A DNA stretch of 64,000 bases from CAYGZM01 sp964354365 (lineage in GTDB: Bacteria; Planctomycetota; Phycisphaerae; Sedimentisphaerales; Anaerobacaceae): the NCBI GenBank assembly GCA_964354365.1, contig CAYGZM010000003.1, positions 11,299-75,298 of the forward strand, in the 5' to 3' direction. Positions within the stretch are counted from its first letter, which is position 1; the number at the start of each line of letters is the position of its first letter. The position numbers and the translations under genes were made by a program. This document shows, in pieces, positions 16,230-24,965 of the stretch. The notes under the pieces were generated by a model. It saw only the letters and a list, made by a program, of their open reading frames with translations. It had not been told where the DNA came from and did not search any database.

Positions 16230-17420
16230 TTAGCCCCGACTTGTGTCAACTGCTCGGAAACGCCGGGCGAATACGATGAAGAGGAATACCGCCAGCAGAC
16301 CCAACGTACCCCCATAAATAAAGGTTGCCTGCGGTGAAAACCGCTCCCACAGCAAGCCTGCCAGCAGGCCGCCCGGAAGTGCCGCCAGCCCCGTGGCGGT
16401 GTGAAATGTCCCGATCGCGGTGGCCTTCAAATGTTCACGCGCCAAATCCGCCACATAAGCCCGCTGGTTCCCGTCGATCGCCGCATGCACGACCCCGTAA
16501 AGGGCGAACAAAGCCGTATATGCCGTCAGCGAGCTAAGAAGCGCAAAACCAGCCGCTGTTACAGAAAAGCAAATGTAGCCGAATATGATTACCTTCTCTC
16601 TCCCGATCCTGTCCGAAACAGAGCCCAGCGGCACGGCCAATGCGCTATAGACGACATTGAAAAGCACGTACAAAAGAATCGGAGCCGCGACGGACAGCCT
16701 GCCCGAGAAAATGCCCTGTGCCTTCATAACAAAAAACATGTAGCTGAAGTTGCCCAGGGCAAAAACACCCGAGACCAGGATAAACAATTTCAGCCGTACA
16801 GGCAGACCGGCTATGCCGAGCTTCAGCGTTATCTTCTGCGGCCGGGCCTCGCTTTCCGACACGAACCTAATCGGGACAATCGCCGCAAACCCAATTATCC
16901 CGGCGATAAGTATGATGTGCCTGAATTCGAGCTTCAGAAACCAAAACAGACCAAAGGCCACAACGGCGCCCAGGATTGCGCCTGCCGTCTCAAGCGACCT
17001 GTGAATGCCGAATCCCCTGCCTCTTTCGGCCGCCATCGACTCGGCTATTACCGCGTCCCTGGCGGCGGTTCGCAGACCCTTGCCCACCCTTTCCATGCAG
17101 GAGAAAACGACGGCGCTCTGCCATATCCTTGAGATCGCAAGCAGCAGCTTGAAGATGGTCGATATGAAATATCCGCTGTAAATGAATATCCTGCGTTTAC
17201 CAGTCTTGTCGGACCAATATCCGCAAAAAACCTTCAGAATATTTGAGATGCCGTCCCGCAAACCCCCCACAAGACCGATTATCTTGCCACCGGCGCCCAG
17301 CGATTCAAGAAACATCGGCAAAACAGGCATTATTATTTCACTGCTCAGGTCGTTGAGGAAACTAACGGCACTGAGCAAAAGGACGTTGGCAGAAATCTTT
17401 TTGCCGGACCTGTCCCCCAT
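16230..17420 (-). CDS. Major facilitator superfamily transporter
   Basis: This ~396-residue inner-membrane protein has about 12 hydrophobic segments. The MFS loop 2-3 signature is visible as GYWSDKTGKRRIFIYSGYF and its second-half counterpart as GSVSDRIGREKVIIFGY. The segment ERVGKGLRTAARDAVIAES is characteristic of the subfamily. The substrate cannot be told; such proteins are often annotated as drug or sugar exporters. ATG 17420 (MGDRSGKK) is preferred with GGAG 12 bases upstream, but GTG 17462 overlaps the stop of the previous gene (GTGA) and would allow translational coupling with it. Confidence 0.85.
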   Translation of the reverse strand: MGDRSGKKISANVLLLSAVSFLNDLSSEIIMPVLPMFLESLGAGGKIIGLVGGLRDGISNILKVFCGYWSDKTGKRRIFIYSGYFISTIFKLLLAISRIWQSAVVFSCMERVGKGLRTAARDAVIAESMAAERGRGFGIHRSLETAGAILGAVVAFGLFWFLKLEFRHIILIAGIIGFAAIVPIRFVSESEARPQKITLKLGIAGLPVRLKLFILVSGVFALGNFSYMFFVMKAQGIFSGRLSVAAPILLYVLFNVVYSALAVPLGSVSDRIGREKVIIFGYICFSVTAAGFALLSSLTAYTALFALYGVVHAAIDGNQRAYVADLAREHLKATAIGTFHTATGLAALPGGLLAGLLWERFSPQATFIYGGTLGLLAVFLFIVFARRFRAVDTSRG

Positions 17421-17458
17421 ATTGACCTGTGCTCCAGTGCAGCAAGCTATTGTAGGAA

Positions 17459-17869
17459 TCACTGACCCCGTACCTGGACTATAACTCTGCGGCTTCGCGG
17501 GCCGTCGAATTCACAGAAGAATATGCCCTGCCAGGAGCCGAGAACCAGCGCCCCATCCTTTATCAGCACCTGCTCGCTGCACCCGACCAGAGTGCTCTTG
17601 CAGTGGGCATCCGAATTGCCCTCGAAATGCCGATAACCGGGATTGGAATGTGGCGCCAGCTCCCCCAAGGTCAGCAGTATATCCTGTGGAACAGTTAGAT
17701 CGGCGTTCTCGTTTATGGTGATCGCCGCCGTCGTGTGGGGGCAATAAATGATTGCATCCCCGTTTTCGATACCGGATTCGGCCACCACCGAGCCGACCTG
17801 CCCGGTGATATCAATCATCTGGCAGCGGTTGTGAGTGCTTACGCTAAAGTCCATCTGCACGATTTTCAT
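17459..17869 (-). CDS. YjbQ/UPF0047 family protein
   Basis: This 136-residue protein is the usual size for the YjbQ (secondary thiamine-phosphate synthase) family. Hallmarks are CPHTTAAITINENAD, DILLTLGELAP, HFEGNSDAHCKSTLVG and LGSWQGIFFCEFDGPRSRRV, which carry the conserved His, Glu and Asp of the putative active site. Some members have weak thiamine-phosphate synthase activity; the physiological role is unclear. ATG 17869 is preceded by GAGGG at a spacing of 8. Its stop overlaps a possible GTG start of the MFS gene. Confidence 0.92.
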   Translation of the reverse strand: MKIVQMDFSVSTHNRCQMIDITGQVGSVVAESGIENGDAIIYCPHTTAAITINENADLTVPQDILLTLGELAPHSNPGYRHFEGNSDAHCKSTLVGCSEQVLIKDGALVLGSWQGIFFCEFDGPRSRRVIVQVRGQ

Positions 17870-17921
17870 CAATAACACCCTCTTGTGTTCATCGTACTGC
17901 CTTCACAGTCCATCAAGAAGC

Positions 17922-17967
17922 TACGAACAACGAACTATGAACAATGATGAACAACGAACAATGAACT
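17922..17967. repeat. Simple repeat of acgaacaa/atgaacaa words
   Basis: Tandem words such as 'acgaacaacgaactatgaac' occupy the gap between argS and yjbQ. A similar run lies at 8032-8061 inside composite repeat A. Confidence 0.6.
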
Positions 17968-17972
17968 GTAGA

Positions 17973-19790
17973 TTACATCTGCTCGACAACTGCAATACCC
18001 AAAAGTTCACTCAGCCCGTGGCGGATGGTCCTCGCAGTTAAATCGCACAGCAATAGCCGTGTCGGTCTTTTGTCCGGGCCTGCCCCCAAGACCGGGCAAC
18101 TCGTATAAAACACGCTGAATTTCTGCGCCAGTTCGTACAGATAACTCGTCAGGTAATTCGGCCTGTAATCGGCGACGGCGGCTTGAATCGCCTCGGCGTA
18201 GCGAAGCAGGTATTTGGCCAAATCCAGCTCAGCGGGGTCGGTCAGGCTAAGCGCCTTTACGCCCGCAAGCTCGGTCTGGACATCTACATCTCTGCTCTGC
18301 GCCTTGCGCTCGATTGATTTTATCCGCGCGTATGCGTACTGCATATACGGGGCCGTATTGCCCTCCATCGCCAGCATCTTATCGAAGCTAAAAACGTAGT
18401 CGCTCGTCCGGTTGTTGGAATAATCGGCGTACTTGACCGCGCCGATTCCGACCGCATTTGCAATTTCCTCCTTCTTCGCCGCCGAAAGTTCCAGGTTCTT
18501 CTCTTCGACAACCGCCTTGGCCCGCTCCACCGCTTCATCGAGCAGCTCTTTCAACTTCACGTTCTCGCCGGACCGTGTCTTTAGCGGCGAGCCGTCGTCG
18601 CCTAAGATACTGCCGAACATAACATGAACCAACTCTGTCTTCTGTCTTCTATCTTCTGTCTCCTGTCTTCTGTCTCCTGTCTCCTGTCTTATATCCCAGC
18701 CCGCCATCCGCGCAACTGCAAAGAGCATCTCAAAGTGTAGCTTCTGCCTCGCATCGGTAACATAGACAATCGCATCGGCCTTTAGCTCATTCACCCGGTA
18801 TCGCAGCGCCGCCAAATCCGTCGTCGCATACAAATACGCCCCATCAGACTTCTGAATAATAAACGGCAGCGCCTCCCCCTCCTTATTCTTAAACCCCGGC
18901 GGGAAAACGCATACCGCACCGTCAGATTCCTTCGCGAGTCCCTGTTTCTTCAGGTCCTTGACAACACGCGCCAAGTACCGATTGTAGTCGCTCTCCCCAC
19001 GAACATCTTTGCGCGTGAGTGTTACCCTCAACTGCTCATACAATTCTTGGCAGTCCAATAGGGACTGCTCAACAATGTATTTCCAGATAGCCAGCGTGTG
19101 TAGGTCGCCTTTATGAAGGTTGGCAACGTGCCCTCTCGCAGCTTCGGCGAAGGTGGGGTCGTTCTGGAACTGCTGTTGAGCAGACTTATAAAGTAGTTCC
19201 AGATTCGTGATGGGACCGAGTTCGTGCTCCGGATCGGTAAGACCTTCGCGCCCCAGACGCTCCAGATATTCAATCAACATTCCAAACTGTGTGCCCCAGT
19301 CTCCGATGTGATTTTGGCGGATGACCTTGTGGCCGAGGAATTCAAGCATCCGGCAGATACAGTCGCCGATGATGGTGCTCCGAAGGTGGCCGACGTGCAT
19401 CTGCTTGGCAATGTTCGGGCTGGAGAAATCCACGACGATGGTCTTTGGCTCCGCCGCCTTATCGACGGCAAGACTCCCGGCATCTTCACTCACATCGAGC
19501 AGTCTGCCGGCTATGAAATCAGGCTTCAATCGCAGGTTGATAAAGCCCGGCCCAGCCACCTCCGGCGGCTCACACATATCACTTAGATCGAGCTTCTTGA
19601 CGACCTCCTCAGCCAACTTGTGGGGATTGGCTTTGAGCTTCTTCGCCAGCGGCATCACCCCGTTGACCTGATAATCCCCGAATTTAGGGTCCGCCGCGGG
19701 CCGCACTATCGCCGCACAGTCCTCAACGCCCGCAACCGCCGCCATCGCAGCAGACACCCGTTCTTCAAGTATGTCGATAACCAGCTTCAT
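17973..19790 (-). CDS. argS: Arginyl-tRNA synthetase with repeat-encoded insertion
   Basis: This 605-residue class I synthetase charges tRNA-Arg. The HIGH-like motif is HVGHLRSTIIGD (after NIAKQM) near residue 130, the Add-1 N-terminal domain spans residues 1-100 and the DALR anticodon-binding domain is at the C-terminus (LAGVKALSLTDPAELDLAKYL onward). The KMSKS equivalent is FKTRSG-like LKTRSGENVKL, as in many ArgRS. Between MAGWD and LVHVMFG lies an extra Arg/Gln/Glu/Asp/Thr-rich stretch (residues ~367-386) encoded by a heptanucleotide array. Homologues have only a few residues there. It follows rsfS without a gap, so both are probably one transcript. Confidence 0.97.
   Translation of the reverse strand: MKLVIDILEERVSAAMAAVAGVEDCAAIVRPAADPKFGDYQVNGVMPLAKKLKANPHKLAEEVVKKLDLSDMCEPPEVAGPGFINLRLKPDFIAGRLLDVSEDAGSLAVDKAAEPKTIVVDFSSPNIAKQMHVGHLRSTIIGDCICRMLEFLGHKVIRQNHIGDWGTQFGMLIEYLERLGREGLTDPEHELGPITNLELLYKSAQQQFQNDPTFAEAARGHVANLHKGDLHTLAIWKYIVEQSLLDCQELYEQLRVTLTRKDVRGESDYNRYLARVVKDLKKQGLAKESDGAVCVFPPGFKNKEGEALPFIIQKSDGAYLYATTDLAALRYRVNELKADAIVYVTDARQKLHFEMLFAVARMAGWDIRQETGDRRQETEDRRQKTELVHVMFGSILGDDGSPLKTRSGENVKLKELLDEAVERAKAVVEEKNLELSAAKKEEIANAVGIGAVKYADYSNNRTSDYVFSFDKMLAMEGNTAPYMQYAYARIKSIERKAQSRDVDVQTELAGVKALSLTDPAELDLAKYLLRYAEAIQAAVADYRPNYLTSYLYELAQKFSVFYTSCPVLGAGPDKRPTRLLLCDLTARTIRHGLSELLGIAVVEQM
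18635..18690 (-). repeat. Heptanucleotide tandem array inside argS
   Basis: Eight 7-base units of CTGTCTY on the plus strand (RAGACAG on the coding strand), one unit carrying an A. Three units make 21 bases, so the peptide has a 7-residue period (RQETGDR, RQETEDR). The same heptamer occurs three times at 7736-7757. Confidence 0.9.
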
Positions 19791-20168
19791 TCAATCATCA
19801 ATAGTCAATCTTTTTGCATCGCCCCAGAGCAATTCGAGGTCGTAGTAGTCACGGAACTCGGCGTCGAAGATATGTATTACCACGTCGATATAGTCCAGCA
19901 GGATCCATCGCCCCTGCTCGTACCCTGCCCTGCCGAAACGCTGCAGTCCCCGCTGCCTGGCCTCGTCGGAAATTTCATCGGCCACCGAGCGCATCTGCCT
20001 ATTGCTCGTGCCGGTGACGATTACGAAATAATCAGTGGCCGGCGATTTGCCCTTCAAATCCAGGACCACGATGTTGGTGCAATGCCGCTCCGCCGCCAGC
20101 CTCGCAGCGGCCAGGGCGAATACCTCTGCTTCAGAATCGTCACGCTTCGTCAAATTCCAAGACCTCAA
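19791..20168 (-). CDS. rsfS: Ribosome silencing factor RsfS
   Basis: This 125-residue protein is a DUF143/RsfS family member. It binds L14 on the large subunit and blocks subunit joining when nutrients run low. Landmarks are NIVVLDLKGKSPATDYFVI, TGTSNRQMRSVADEI and the near-terminal 'GRWILLDYIDVVIHIFDAEF', followed by RDYYDLELLWGDA. The start codon is uncertain: TTG 20168 or TTG 20153, both near a GAGG site, with no suitable ATG. Its stop directly abuts argS. Confidence 0.92.
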   Translation of the reverse strand: MRSWNLTKRDDSEAEVFALAAARLAAERHCTNIVVLDLKGKSPATDYFVIVTGTSNRQMRSVADEISDEARQRGLQRFGRAGYEQGRWILLDYIDVVIHIFDAEFRDYYDLELLWGDAKRLTIDD

Positions 20169-20171
20169 CTC

Positions 20172-20203
20172 AAATAGAAAGGGGCAGCCTATTTGGCCGC
20201 CCC
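20172..20203 (-). terminator. Terminator downstream of the pyrophosphatase
   Basis: On the minus strand GGGGCGGCC-AAATA-GGCTGCCCC, with one G-U pair, is followed by TTTCTATTT. It separates hppA from rsfS-argS. Confidence 0.6.
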
Positions 20204-20294
20204 GATAGACTACATCTATAAACCCTTTATGTCAACCACGCAGGCCCACAGCAAACAGCCGCATCTTGCACCACCTCACCAAAGGCAGACTCGC

Positions 20295-22769
20295 TTATTT
20301 GCTCATTCCAAGCCAGTCGGAAATCACGGACCCATACTTGACAACGACACCCGAGAATACCACGCTGACCATACACATCAGCTTGATTAGAATATTCATA
20401 CTCGGACCTGAAGTATCCTTGAACGGATCGCCGACCGTATCACCCACGACCGCCGCCTTGTGGGCCGGCGAGCCTTTGCCGCCGTGCGCGCCCTTTTCGA
20501 TGTACTTCTTGGCGTTGTCCCATGCGCCGCCGGCATTATTGAGCGTCACTGCCAGCACAAACCCGCACGCCATAGCCCCGGTCAGCAACCCCATAACGCC
20601 TTCCACGCCCAACACCAAGCCTGTCGCCACCGGCACAATAATCGCCATACTTGCCGGCAGTATCATCTCCCTCTGAGCGCTGGCAGTTGCGATAGCCACA
20701 CACTCCTTGTAACTGGGTTTCTCGGTGCCGGCCATAATGCCCGGCTTTTCCCGGAATTGCCGCCGGACCTCGTTGACCATTTTGCCCGCGGCTCGCCCCA
20801 CCGCCTTCATCGCCATCGCCACAAACACAAATGCCATCATGCACCCGATGAACAAGCCTGCAATGAGTTTCGGGTTGAGAATGTTCAAGGCATAAGCCGA
20901 AACGAAGTCGGTCAGCGATGCGCCCTTGACGTTCAGCAACACGGGCAGGGCCGCGCCCGCTGCCTGCGCCTTCGCCGTCAACACGGCAAAACTATCCTTG
21001 GCCTTATCGGCCACCTGGTCAATATAGAATGCAACGTTCCCAACCTGATATATCCCCTCTGCAGACTTCACCGCCATTCTGCCTATCCAGATGCGCACCT
21101 CCTCGATATATGCCGCCAGAAGCGCCAACGCGGTCAACGCAGCCGAACCGATTGCAAAACCCTTGCCCGTGGCTGCCGTCGTATTGCCCAGAGAATCGAG
21201 GGCATCCGTTCTCTTGCGGATTTCCGGCCCTAAATGACTCATCTCCGCATTGCCGCCGGCATTGTCGGCAATAGGCCCATAAGCATCGGTCGCAAGGGTA
21301 ATACCCAACGTCGCCAGCATACCGACCGCCGAGAAACCGATACCATAAAGACCCATCGCCATATTAGTGAAACCGCCCGCAAAACCAAACGAGCACAGTA
21401 TAGCCGCCGCTATTGCCAGCGTCGGCAGCCCGGAAGAATACATACCCGTCGCGAAACCGTCGATAAGCAGGGTCGCCGCACCCATCGGCGCCTGGTCCGC
21501 GATGCCCCTGGTGGGCGAATACGTGTCGGACGTGTAGTATTCCGTGAACTGACCTATCAGCACCCCCGCGATCAGGCCCGAGACCACCGAGCCGAAGATG
21601 CCCCAGCTTATCCACCCCGCCAGCACCAATCCAATAACCGCCACCAGGATCAGCAGCGAGCTGCTCAACGTCCCCGTCAGCAGTGCCCGCAGCAAATTCT
21701 TCTGGGACGCATCTTCTTTGCATCGAACGAGGTATATGCCCATGATTGACAGGACCGTGCCGATGCCCGCCACAATCATCGGTGAAAGCACCGCCTTGAG
21801 CGGGTCCATCTCGTACTGCGACAACACCGCCATCGGCAGCGCCGCTCCGAGCGCCGCCGTTGCCAGAATCGAGCCACAGTAACTTTCGTAGAGGTCTGCG
21901 CCCATACCCGCCACGTCGCCGACGTTATCGCCGACGTTATCGGCGATTGTTGCCGGGTTCCGCGGGTCGTCTTCAGGGATGCCGGCCTCGACCTTGCCGA
22001 CAAGGTCTGCTCCGACATCCGCCGACTTGGTGAAGATGCCGCCGCCCACGCGGGCGAATAGCGCCTGCGTCGAGGCACCCATCCCGAACGTAATCATCGT
22101 TGTTGTGATTTCAGCCAGCCTGCTTTCGGGATTCATTCCCGCCTGCACCAGCGTTATGCCAAAGAGGTTAAGACCATTGGCCATGTGGTCGGCGGTATAA
22201 ACCAATTTGTCCAAAATCAAATACCACAGCGAGATGTCGAGCAGGCCGAAGCCCACAACGACAAGGCCCATAACAGAACCAGATCGGAACGCAACCTGCA
22301 GCGCCCTGTTGAGACTGACCGTTGCCCCCTGTGCGGTTCTGCTCGATGCATTGGTGGCGGTCTTCATCCCCAGGAAGCCGCACAGACCGCTGAAAAATCC
22401 GCCCGTCAGAAAGGCCACCGGCACAAAAGGATTCTGAATACCGTAGTACGCCAGCGCGCCAAAAATCACGCTCAATACGACAAAAGCCACTGCCACGACG
22501 CTGTACTGCCTGAACAGATACGCGTATGCCCCTTCACGCACATACGAGGCTATCTCTTCCATAGTCTCGTTGCCTTTTGGCGCACTGATCATCTGCTTGT
22601 AGAAGATGTAAGCAAAGACCAGCGCCGCCGCCGAGGACAACGGCGCAATCCACCAGCCCAACGGCGTGCCGCCCGCCCCGGCAGTTGCGGCTCCTTCAGC
22701 CGCTGCCGCCACGCCACAAAGACCAAACGTCGCCACTGAAACTCCAGCCAGATTTCCAAAAGTCTTCAC
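20295..22769 (-). CDS. hppA: K+-dependent membrane-bound pyrophosphatase
   Basis: This 824-residue integral membrane pump couples PPi hydrolysis to export of Na+ or H+. Catalytic motifs are DVGADLVGKVEAGIPEDDPRN, DNVGDNVGDVAGMGADLYES, the loop NAGGNAEMSH and the C-terminal DTVGDPFKDTSGPSMNI. Ala rather than Lys in LGNTTAATGKGFA predicts dependence on K+. About 16 hydrophobic segments are seen. A ~60-residue charged insertion after AALLAAYIEE enlarges a cytoplasmic loop. The start was set at GTG 22769, where GGAGTG lies 9 bases upstream; TTG 22793 precedes that site. Na+ versus H+ specificity cannot be read safely. Confidence 0.96.
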   Translation of the reverse strand: MKTFGNLAGVSVATFGLCGVAAAAEGAATAGAGGTPLGWWIAPLSSAAALVFAYIFYKQMISAPKGNETMEEIASYVREGAYAYLFRQYSVVAVAFVVLSVIFGALAYYGIQNPFVPVAFLTGGFFSGLCGFLGMKTATNASSRTAQGATVSLNRALQVAFRSGSVMGLVVVGFGLLDISLWYLILDKLVYTADHMANGLNLFGITLVQAGMNPESRLAEITTTMITFGMGASTQALFARVGGGIFTKSADVGADLVGKVEAGIPEDDPRNPATIADNVGDNVGDVAGMGADLYESYCGSILATAALGAALPMAVLSQYEMDPLKAVLSPMIVAGIGTVLSIMGIYLVRCKEDASQKNLLRALLTGTLSSSLLILVAVIGLVLAGWISWGIFGSVVSGLIAGVLIGQFTEYYTSDTYSPTRGIADQAPMGAATLLIDGFATGMYSSGLPTLAIAAAILCSFGFAGGFTNMAMGLYGIGFSAVGMLATLGITLATDAYGPIADNAGGNAEMSHLGPEIRKRTDALDSLGNTTAATGKGFAIGSAALTALALLAAYIEEVRIWIGRMAVKSAEGIYQVGNVAFYIDQVADKAKDSFAVLTAKAQAAGAALPVLLNVKGASLTDFVSAYALNILNPKLIAGLFIGCMMAFVFVAMAMKAVGRAAGKMVNEVRRQFREKPGIMAGTEKPSYKECVAIATASAQREMILPASMAIIVPVATGLVLGVEGVMGLLTGAMACGFVLAVTLNNAGGAWDNAKKYIEKGAHGGKGSPAHKAAVVGDTVGDPFKDTSGPSMNILIKLMCMVSVVFSGVVVKYGSVISDWLGMSK

Positions 22770-22831
22770 GTTCTTCACTCCTTTCGAATCCAACTATATC
22801 CACCACAGCTTCGACCAAAATAAAAAGGTGT

Positions 22832-22859
22832 AGTATAACTGAGCGAGGAGCTTTTACAA
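22832..22859 (-). promoter_or_regulatory. Promoter of the pyrophosphatase gene
   Basis: Minus strand TTGTAA (22859-22854), 16 bases, TATACT (22837-22832), about 63 bases before the GTG start. Confidence 0.45.
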
Positions 22860-22928
22860 CTGTTTTATTGCAAAAATTGCGAAGTTGAAAAGCGGATTTG
22901 CCCGCCGGAATCTGGCAATTCTGAGGTT

Positions 22929-24131
22929 CTAAGTGTGGTATTCGGCGTTGATCTTCACGTATTCTGCGCTCAAATCGCACCCGTAGCAGAAATCGCTCGC
23001 CCCGCCCGCCCCCAAATCCACGCTAATCGTATGCTCCTTCTGCGAAACAACCCTGCTCGCCTTCTTCGCATCGAATTTCCTCGGGGCCCCGTTCTTAAAG
23101 ACGGCTATATCGTCCAGTTTGCAGGAGAGCTTACCGGGATTGAGCTTCACGCCCGCCGAGCCGACCGCGCAGATTATCCTGCCCCAGTTAGGGTCTCCGC
23201 CGTGCACAGCGCATTTGACCAGAGGATAGTCGGCCACCGCCCGCGCCGCCCTGGCCGCATCCGCTTTCGTGGCCGCACCTTTTACAACGACCTTGAATAT
23301 CCGCGTCGCCCCTTCGGCGTCGTGAGCCATCTGCCGGGCCAAATCATCGCACAGTCCGGCCAATACCTTCGCAAATCTCTTGTATCGCGGGCGCCGGCTT
23401 ACTATCGGCCGATTCCCCGCCAGCCCGGATGCCAGAATCATACACGTATCGTTTGTGCTCTGATGCCCGTCAACCGTCAGCTTGTTCAATGAATCGCCTA
23501 CAGCCCGCTTCAACGCCGCTGTCAATAGGGGCTTGCTTATCGCTGCATCCGTTGTAATAAACGACAGCGTAGTCGCCATATTCGGCCCAATCATCCCCGC
23601 CCCCTTGATCGTCCCGGCTATCGTCACCTCGACGCCGGATATATCGAGCTTGCGGACAGCCTGCTTGGGCCGGGTGTCCGTAGTCATTATCGCGGTCACA
23701 AAGTCGAGTCCCGCCGCCGCCGAGGCCGAGAGCTTCGCCGCCGCCTTGTGAATCCCCGCGATGACCTTCTTCATCGGCAACTGCACGCCGATAATGCCCG
23801 TCGAGGCAACCAGCACATTCCCCGGCTCAGCCTCAATCTGCTCCGCCGTGGCCGCACACATCTTGATCGCGTTGTCGATGCCCTTTTGCCCCGTGCACGT
23901 ATTGGCGCAGCCCGAATTCACCACCACCGCCTGAATCTCGGCGTTCCTGACGTGCCGCCTGCAGACCTCTACCGCCGCCGATACGACCTTGTTAGTCGTA
24001 AAGACCGCCGCCGCCTTCGCCCCCGTCGGACAGACAATCAACCCCAAATCCGAATTGCCCGACTTCTTAATCCCGCAAGCGACCCCCGCCGCCAGAAACC
24101 CCCGCGGCGCCGTAATGGTGTTAAATTTCAT
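22929..24131 (-). CDS. argJ: Glutamate/ornithine N-acetyltransferase
   Basis: This 400-residue enzyme recycles the acetyl group from N-acetylornithine to glutamate in arginine synthesis. It is made as a precursor that cleaves itself between Ala and Thr in GAGMIGPNMATTLSF; the new Thr is the nucleophile. Supporting motifs are SGCANTCTGQKG, GVQLPM and GGDPNWGRIICAVGSAG. The loop usually read as VDGDTSTND is VDGHQSTND here, a local change beside the active site. It is not linked to argC. Whether it is mono- or bifunctional cannot be told. Confidence 0.96.
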   Translation of the reverse strand: MKFNTITAPRGFLAAGVACGIKKSGNSDLGLIVCPTGAKAAAVFTTNKVVSAAVEVCRRHVRNAEIQAVVVNSGCANTCTGQKGIDNAIKMCAATAEQIEAEPGNVLVASTGIIGVQLPMKKVIAGIHKAAAKLSASAAAGLDFVTAIMTTDTRPKQAVRKLDISGVEVTIAGTIKGAGMIGPNMATTLSFITTDAAISKPLLTAALKRAVGDSLNKLTVDGHQSTNDTCMILASGLAGNRPIVSRRPRYKRFAKVLAGLCDDLARQMAHDAEGATRIFKVVVKGAATKADAARAARAVADYPLVKCAVHGGDPNWGRIICAVGSAGVKLNPGKLSCKLDDIAVFKNGAPRKFDAKKASRVVSQKEHTISVDLGAGGASDFCYGCDLSAEYVKINAEYHT

Positions 24132-24175
24132 ATCAGCCCATTTCCGTAGAATAGATGGTAGTTACTGTTTCCTTC

Positions 24176-24730
24176 TCATTGTTTCAGCAGATTATTGAAC
24201 TTCCGTAACACCCCTTTGTGCTCGGGAGTCCTGCTGAACTGCGAAAGCCATCGCCTGACGTATTTGATGTCAAGCGAGCTTTTGTTTTTGGTCAAAATGC
24301 TCTTCACGTCCTCCTCGTCGATGGCTCTGCCCGCAACCATTTTGTGAATAATCACATCTTCGCGGGACGCAAACTTCACGGGGTAGCTGTCTATTTTAAC
24401 CTGCCTTGTTCGCTCGAGCGCTTGTCTTTCGTATTCGCTGAAAGAGAAGACAAAATCCACACGGATTCGTGATTTAGGCTCCTCTGCAGGCAGCACCCTT
24501 GTTTCTCTGGCAAAGTCCTCCGGCTTTTCAGGAAGCATCTTCAACTTTAATTTTTTGCACGCCTTTTCAAAGATCGCAAAATCGCCTGCGTCTATCCCTA
24601 ATGTTATGTCAATGTCGCGCGTCAATCGCGGCCTGCCATATACGAGCACCGCCTGACCGCCGATAACCATATAGGGAATCTTATCTGCGTCTAACCTTTC
24701 GGCTATTTTTCTTATCAGTTTCTCGACCAC
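24176..24730 (-). CDS. Nucleotidyltransferase-fold protein, AbiEii/MNT type
   Basis: This 184-residue protein has a minimal nucleotidyltransferase core: Gly24-Gly25 in MVIGGQAVLVYG and the metal pair Asp39-x-Asp41 in TRDIDITLG, with a third acidic strand RIRVDFVF. The rest (ASREDVIIHKMVAGRAIDEEDV) matches the helical half of AbiEii/DUF6036 proteins. Such proteins serve as toxins or antitoxins in toxin-antitoxin or abortive-infection pairs. The gene overlaps the upstream 82-residue gene by 50 bases, which supports a functional pair. The target is not known. Confidence 0.75.
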   Translation of the reverse strand: MVEKLIRKIAERLDADKIPYMVIGGQAVLVYGRPRLTRDIDITLGIDAGDFAIFEKACKKLKLKMLPEKPEDFARETRVLPAEEPKSRIRVDFVFSFSEYERQALERTRQVKIDSYPVKFASREDVIIHKMVAGRAIDEEDVKSILTKNKSSLDIKYVRRWLSQFSRTPEHKGVLRKFNNLLKQ

Positions 24731-24929
24731 GCTTCAACCTACCCATCGCTCTGGCGATTCGCAAATCGACTTCAAACCCGTCCCAGATATTCTCGTGGCT
24801 GATGGCGCCCAGCGCAACGGCCTCCTTGTACAGCATATCATATACAGCCAGGGCCTCTTTGTGAGAGAGATTCTCTTTGCGGGCCAGCTCGCGCTCAAAC
24901 TCGTTCAGCTTGTCCTTATTCGTTATCAT
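24681..24929 (-). CDS. Small partner of the nucleotidyltransferase
   Basis: This 82-residue charged protein begins MITNKDKLNEFERELARKEN and includes LSHKEALAVYDMLYKEAVALGAI. No enzymatic motif is seen; it looks all-helical, resembling small proteins encoded directly ahead of AbiEii-like nucleotidyltransferases. Its end overlaps the start of that gene by 50 bases in another frame, so the two are translationally coupled. An antitoxin role is inferred from position and size only. Confidence 0.6.
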   Translation of the reverse strand: MITNKDKLNEFERELARKENLSHKEALAVYDMLYKEAVALGAISHENIWDGFEVDLRIARAMGRLKRGRETDKKNSRKVRRR

Positions 24930-24965
24930 TCTTCGTTTGGCCGGCAGTCCTGCTCCAGGCGTTTC

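Noticed and set aside
18635..18690. CRISPR-like array
   Set aside because: Units are 7 bases long with no spacers and lie inside a coding sequence. No cas genes are present.
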